Assembly: GCA_903834765.1 (NCBI GenBank) | Contig: CAILKE010000004.1 | Location: 248,001 to 312,000 of the forward strand | Reading direction: 5' to 3' | Length of the DNA: 64,000 nt | Source of the DNA: an uncultured Bacteroidota bacterium | Lineage (GTDB): Bacteria; Bacteroidota; Bacteroidia; B-17B0; Aurantibacillaceae | Part shown: positions 61,567 to 64,000 of the stretch, piece after piece | Layout of the letters: each line of letters opens with the position of its first letter | How positions within the stretch are numbered: the stretch's first letter is position 1 | Notes under the pieces: model-generated | Told to the model about the DNA's origin: nothing | The model's input: the letters and a program-made list of their open reading frames with translations, nothing else | Database searches by the model: none | Position numbers and translations under genes: made by a program

Positions 61567-63561
61567 TTAACGCGGGTATTCTATTCGCACATGATAAATA
61601 TTCATCAACCGTTTTTTGAAAATCTTTTTTATCTGATTAATATCTCTGAAAGTAATATCAGCATTGATAAATTGATTTTCATTTATTTGATGATTGATAA
61701 TGCGATCAACTAGATCATCAATTGCAATGGCATCGTATTTTTTAATACTGCGAGAAGCTGCTTCAACACCATCCGCCATCATTAAAATTGCTGTTTCTCG
61801 GCTAAAGGGAATAGGGCCGGGATAACGGAATAAATCTTCATTAATAATTTCACCTTCGTGTTCTTTTTTGTAATTGTGTAAAAAGAAACGTGTGGTTGTA
61901 GTTCCATGATGGGTGCGGATAAAATCAATAATGGTTTCAGGTAGTTTGTTGGCTTTCGCTATTTCTATTCCATGAATCACATGATCAATAATAATTTTAG
62001 CACTCTCCTGTGAACTTAAATCTTCGTGTGGACTTACCTCTCCCACTTGATTTTCGGTAAAAAAACGAGGATTAACTATTTTTCCTATATCGTGGTACAT
62101 CGCGCCAGTTCTAACTAATAGAGCATTGCCTCCAATTTTATAGCAAGCTTCTTCTGCTAAATTAGCAACTTGCAAAGAATGCTGGAACGTGCCCGGTACC
62201 TTTTGAGAGAGTTGTCTTAATAAAGGAGAATTTAAATCGCATAGTTCCAAGAGTGTAAAATCCGAAATAAATCCAAATAGCTTTTCGAATAAAAAAATAA
62301 GAGGGAAAGCAAATAATACACATACAGCACTAATTACAAATGGTATGTAATTAGTAATATTTTGAATAGCCATTGTTGTATCCTTTACTAAATGATAGGT
62401 TGTAAACGATATGGTATAAAATATGAGTGTTAAAAAGGCTGACACTAGTAATTTAGAACGCTTACCCATATCGGCTACACTAAAGATAGTGCCAATACCT
62501 GCAATCAATTGAATAAATACGAATTCGAATTTATCGTTCGTGAAAAACGCGCAAAGCAATATAATAATGAGGAAACTAAATAAGGAAGTTCTACTATCAA
62601 AAAATATACGAACTAAGATTGGTACTAAACAAAATGGAACGGCATATATATATAGTGGATTATATAAACAAACCGTATGCGATGCCAATACAAGTAATAC
62701 GATAATTAAATAGATGAATGTCACATGCGAATTTTGACTAAAGATAGATTTCCGGAAGAAGGCTAAAAACAGCATCATTATCCCCAATATTAGTAGACAG
62801 GCTAAAAACTTTCCAATCCAAATAGTTAGGTTTGATGATTGTTCTTCTTGCTCAAGTAATTCAGCATTATAATTTTCAATAATATTGCTTTGTTCGGAAT
62901 TTATAACATCATTCTTGTGAATTAAAATATCTCCTTTATTTATTTTTGATTTATAAATATTAGATTCGTTATTTTTTGTAACTGAAATTTCTTTGTTAAA
63001 GTCCTCTCTATATTCAATATTCGACGGCAAACTCACGATCAATTTTTGAAGAAGTATGTTATCAGACAAACTATTTTTTAATATAGCTTCTAAAGCATCT
63101 TCTTGTATTAATTTTGCAAATGAGATTAAAGAAACTTCGTTTTCATCTACCAAATAAATAGAATCCGAATGTGCTGGTGTTCCTGTTAATTGGTAGTAAA
63201 GTCCAATTGTGTAAATGCTATCAAGAGTGTGTTTTAATTTTTCTTGAACTTTAATAGAAGCATCTTGCGCAAATTCATTAATTAAATCGGCGGTATTAGG
63301 AGTTGTTTTAGTGAAATATAGTTTAGCGTCTTGTTTTTGCTGTTCTTCAGCATTTAGTTCATTGTCTGTTTTCTTTATCAAGAAATCAAAGCTTGCAATG
63401 ACATCCTCATTTAACCATACATCACCTTCATGAATGGCTTTAGTTTGTTGATAGTTATGTTTAGGTAGCAGATAAGCGCATAAACATACACAGAATAAAA
63501 AGATTATACCTTTATACCATAACGCATGTTTATCTCTTATTTTTGTAAAAAGGCTATTCAT
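61567..63561 (-). CDS. 7TMR-HD family protein, PgpH-like c-di-AMP phosphodiesterase
   Basis: 664 aa. One N-terminal transmembrane helix (WYKGIIFLFCVCLCAYLLP), an extracellular 7TMR-HDED domain (residues about 45-235; HEGDVWLNEDVIASFDF), seven transmembrane helices (about 250-430) and a cytoplasmic HD domain with HSLQVANLAEEA, MYHDIGK (about residue 487) and RTHHGTTTTRFF. This is the PgpH architecture; Listeria PgpH hydrolyses cyclic di-AMP. No diadenylate cyclase gene (dacA/cdaA) is in the window. ATG at 63559-63561. Confidence 0.93.
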   Translation of the reverse strand: MNSLFTKIRDKHALWYKGIIFLFCVCLCAYLLPKHNYQQTKAIHEGDVWLNEDVIASFDFLIKKTDNELNAEEQQKQDAKLYFTKTTPNTADLINEFAQDASIKVQEKLKHTLDSIYTIGLYYQLTGTPAHSDSIYLVDENEVSLISFAKLIQEDALEAILKNSLSDNILLQKLIVSLPSNIEYREDFNKEISVTKNNESNIYKSKINKGDILIHKNDVINSEQSNIIENYNAELLEQEEQSSNLTIWIGKFLACLLILGIMMLFLAFFRKSIFSQNSHVTFIYLIIVLLVLASHTVCLYNPLYIYAVPFCLVPILVRIFFDSRTSLFSFLIIILLCAFFTNDKFEFVFIQLIAGIGTIFSVADMGKRSKLLVSAFLTLIFYTISFTTYHLVKDTTMAIQNITNYIPFVISAVCVLFAFPLIFLFEKLFGFISDFTLLELCDLNSPLLRQLSQKVPGTFQHSLQVANLAEEACYKIGGNALLVRTGAMYHDIGKIVNPRFFTENQVGEVSPHEDLSSQESAKIIIDHVIHGIEIAKANKLPETIIDFIRTHHGTTTTRFFLHNYKKEHEGEIINEDLFRYPGPIPFSRETAILMMADGVEAASRSIKKYDAIAIDDLVDRIINHQINENQFINADITFRDINQIKKIFKKRLMNIYHVRIEYPR

Positions 63562-63747
63562 TGAACAAAAGAAAGTATAATTTTTAAAATTTCACGACTA
63601 ACCAAAAGCGATTATGAACAACTGAATTTTAATTCGAATCAAGAAAATTTATTGAATTAGACTAATTTAGCAATAAATATTGTAATTCATACGAGGCAAT
63701 TATTTAAATTATTTAGTATTTTCACCGTGTAAAAATTCCATTCTATA

Positions 63748-64000
63748 ATGTTAATTATTGGTATATGCGGCGGTACAGGTTCAGGTAAAACAACCGTTGT
63801 AAATAAAATATTGGATATATTGCCTGCGAATCATGTAGCTATTCTTTCTCAAGATTCGTATTATAAAGACAACTCACATATTTCAATAGAGGAACGAAAA
63901 AACATCAATTTTGATCATCCAAATTCCATCGAGTTTGATTTACTATTAAATCAAATCAATGAATTAAAAAATGGTAATAATATCGAAATGCCTGTTTATT
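63748..64000 (+). CDS. udk: Uridine kinase (5' part)
   Basis: Salvage enzyme that phosphorylates uridine and cytidine. The 84 visible residues start at ATG 63748-63750 and contain the P-loop GICGGTGSGKTTVVNKI, LSQDSYYKDN and FDHPNSIEFDLLLNQINELKNG, all typical of Udk. The rest is beyond the window edge. Divergent from the 7TMR-HD gene by 186 bases. Confidence 0.95.
   Translation, partial: MLIIGICGGTGSGKTTVVNKILDILPANHVAILSQDSYYKDNSHISIEERKNINFDHPNSIEFDLLLNQINELKNGNNIEMPVY

Overview
This 64 kb window is a chromosomal segment of a Bacteroidota bacterium. The DNA is AT-rich. Four independent signs point to that phylum: three secreted proteins carry a C-terminal type IX secretion (T9SS/Por) sorting domain with the PNP motif; Bacteroidota-style families are present (DUF4175, a two-component-type propeller fused to a SpoIIE phosphatase, a PorE-like TPR/WD40 protein, DUF2027-Smr, BshC); several promoters match the phylum consensus TTTG-N17-23-TAnnTTTG (clpP, typA, an rRNA methyltransferase, recX); and Shine-Dalgarno sequences are largely absent. 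The genus cannot be read from this sequence. No rRNA, tRNA, CRISPR array, intact transposase or prophage was seen.

Layout. 1-4.4 kb: the 5' part of clpP, then two T9SS cargo genes separated by long, repeat-filled, non-coding stretches. 4.6-9.3 kb (+): hutU, a Bro-N/DinD-like gene and a DUF885 zinc-peptidase-like lipoprotein, tightly packed. 9.3-22.3 kb (-): pdxA, an unknown secreted protein, an M17 leucyl aminopeptidase, recQ, ybeY, an anti-sigma-type ATPase, a giant DUF4175 membrane/coiled-coil protein and a PorE-like protein. 22.4-29.1 kb (-): an operon that looks like an MksBEF/Wadjet-type condensin (kleisin-like, MksE-like, SMC-like ATPase) with an unrelated exported protein inserted before the ATPase gene and no JetD nuclease. 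29.4-45.7 kb: housekeeping genes (bshC, typA, pgeF, dnaX, queG, ruvB, folC), a small-membrane-protein trio, an AI-2E exporter, the tonB-exbD-exbB energy-transduction operon and kynU. 45.8-58.2 kb (+): a MATE exporter, a CrtISO/RetSat-like oxidoreductase, an Omp85-like protein, a propeller-SpoIIE sensor phosphatase and ComEC; nearly all of these use TTG or GTG starts. A small His/Cys-rich membrane protein and a third T9SS cargo lie on the other strand here. 58.3-64 kb: DUF2027-Smr, recX, an RsmF-like methyltransferase, ybaB, a PgpH-like 7TMR-HD c-di-AMP phosphodiesterase and the 5' end of udk.

Accessory signals. A short non-autonomous transposable element (MITE) is present in two nearly identical copies (2706-2903 and 10329-10488), each flanked by TTA duplications. 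One copy lies exactly between a stop codon and the pdxA start, and a half-element abuts the comEC start. Other non-coding structure includes CACAGAG-type long palindromes (two loci), a nested palindrome cluster at 0.84-1.1 kb, a compound hairpin at 2.5 kb, a degenerate inverted repeat at 48.9-49.1 kb, and a GC-rich palindrome embedded in frame in hutU. The most promising candidate for a poorly described system is the condensin-like operon at 22.4-29.1 kb.
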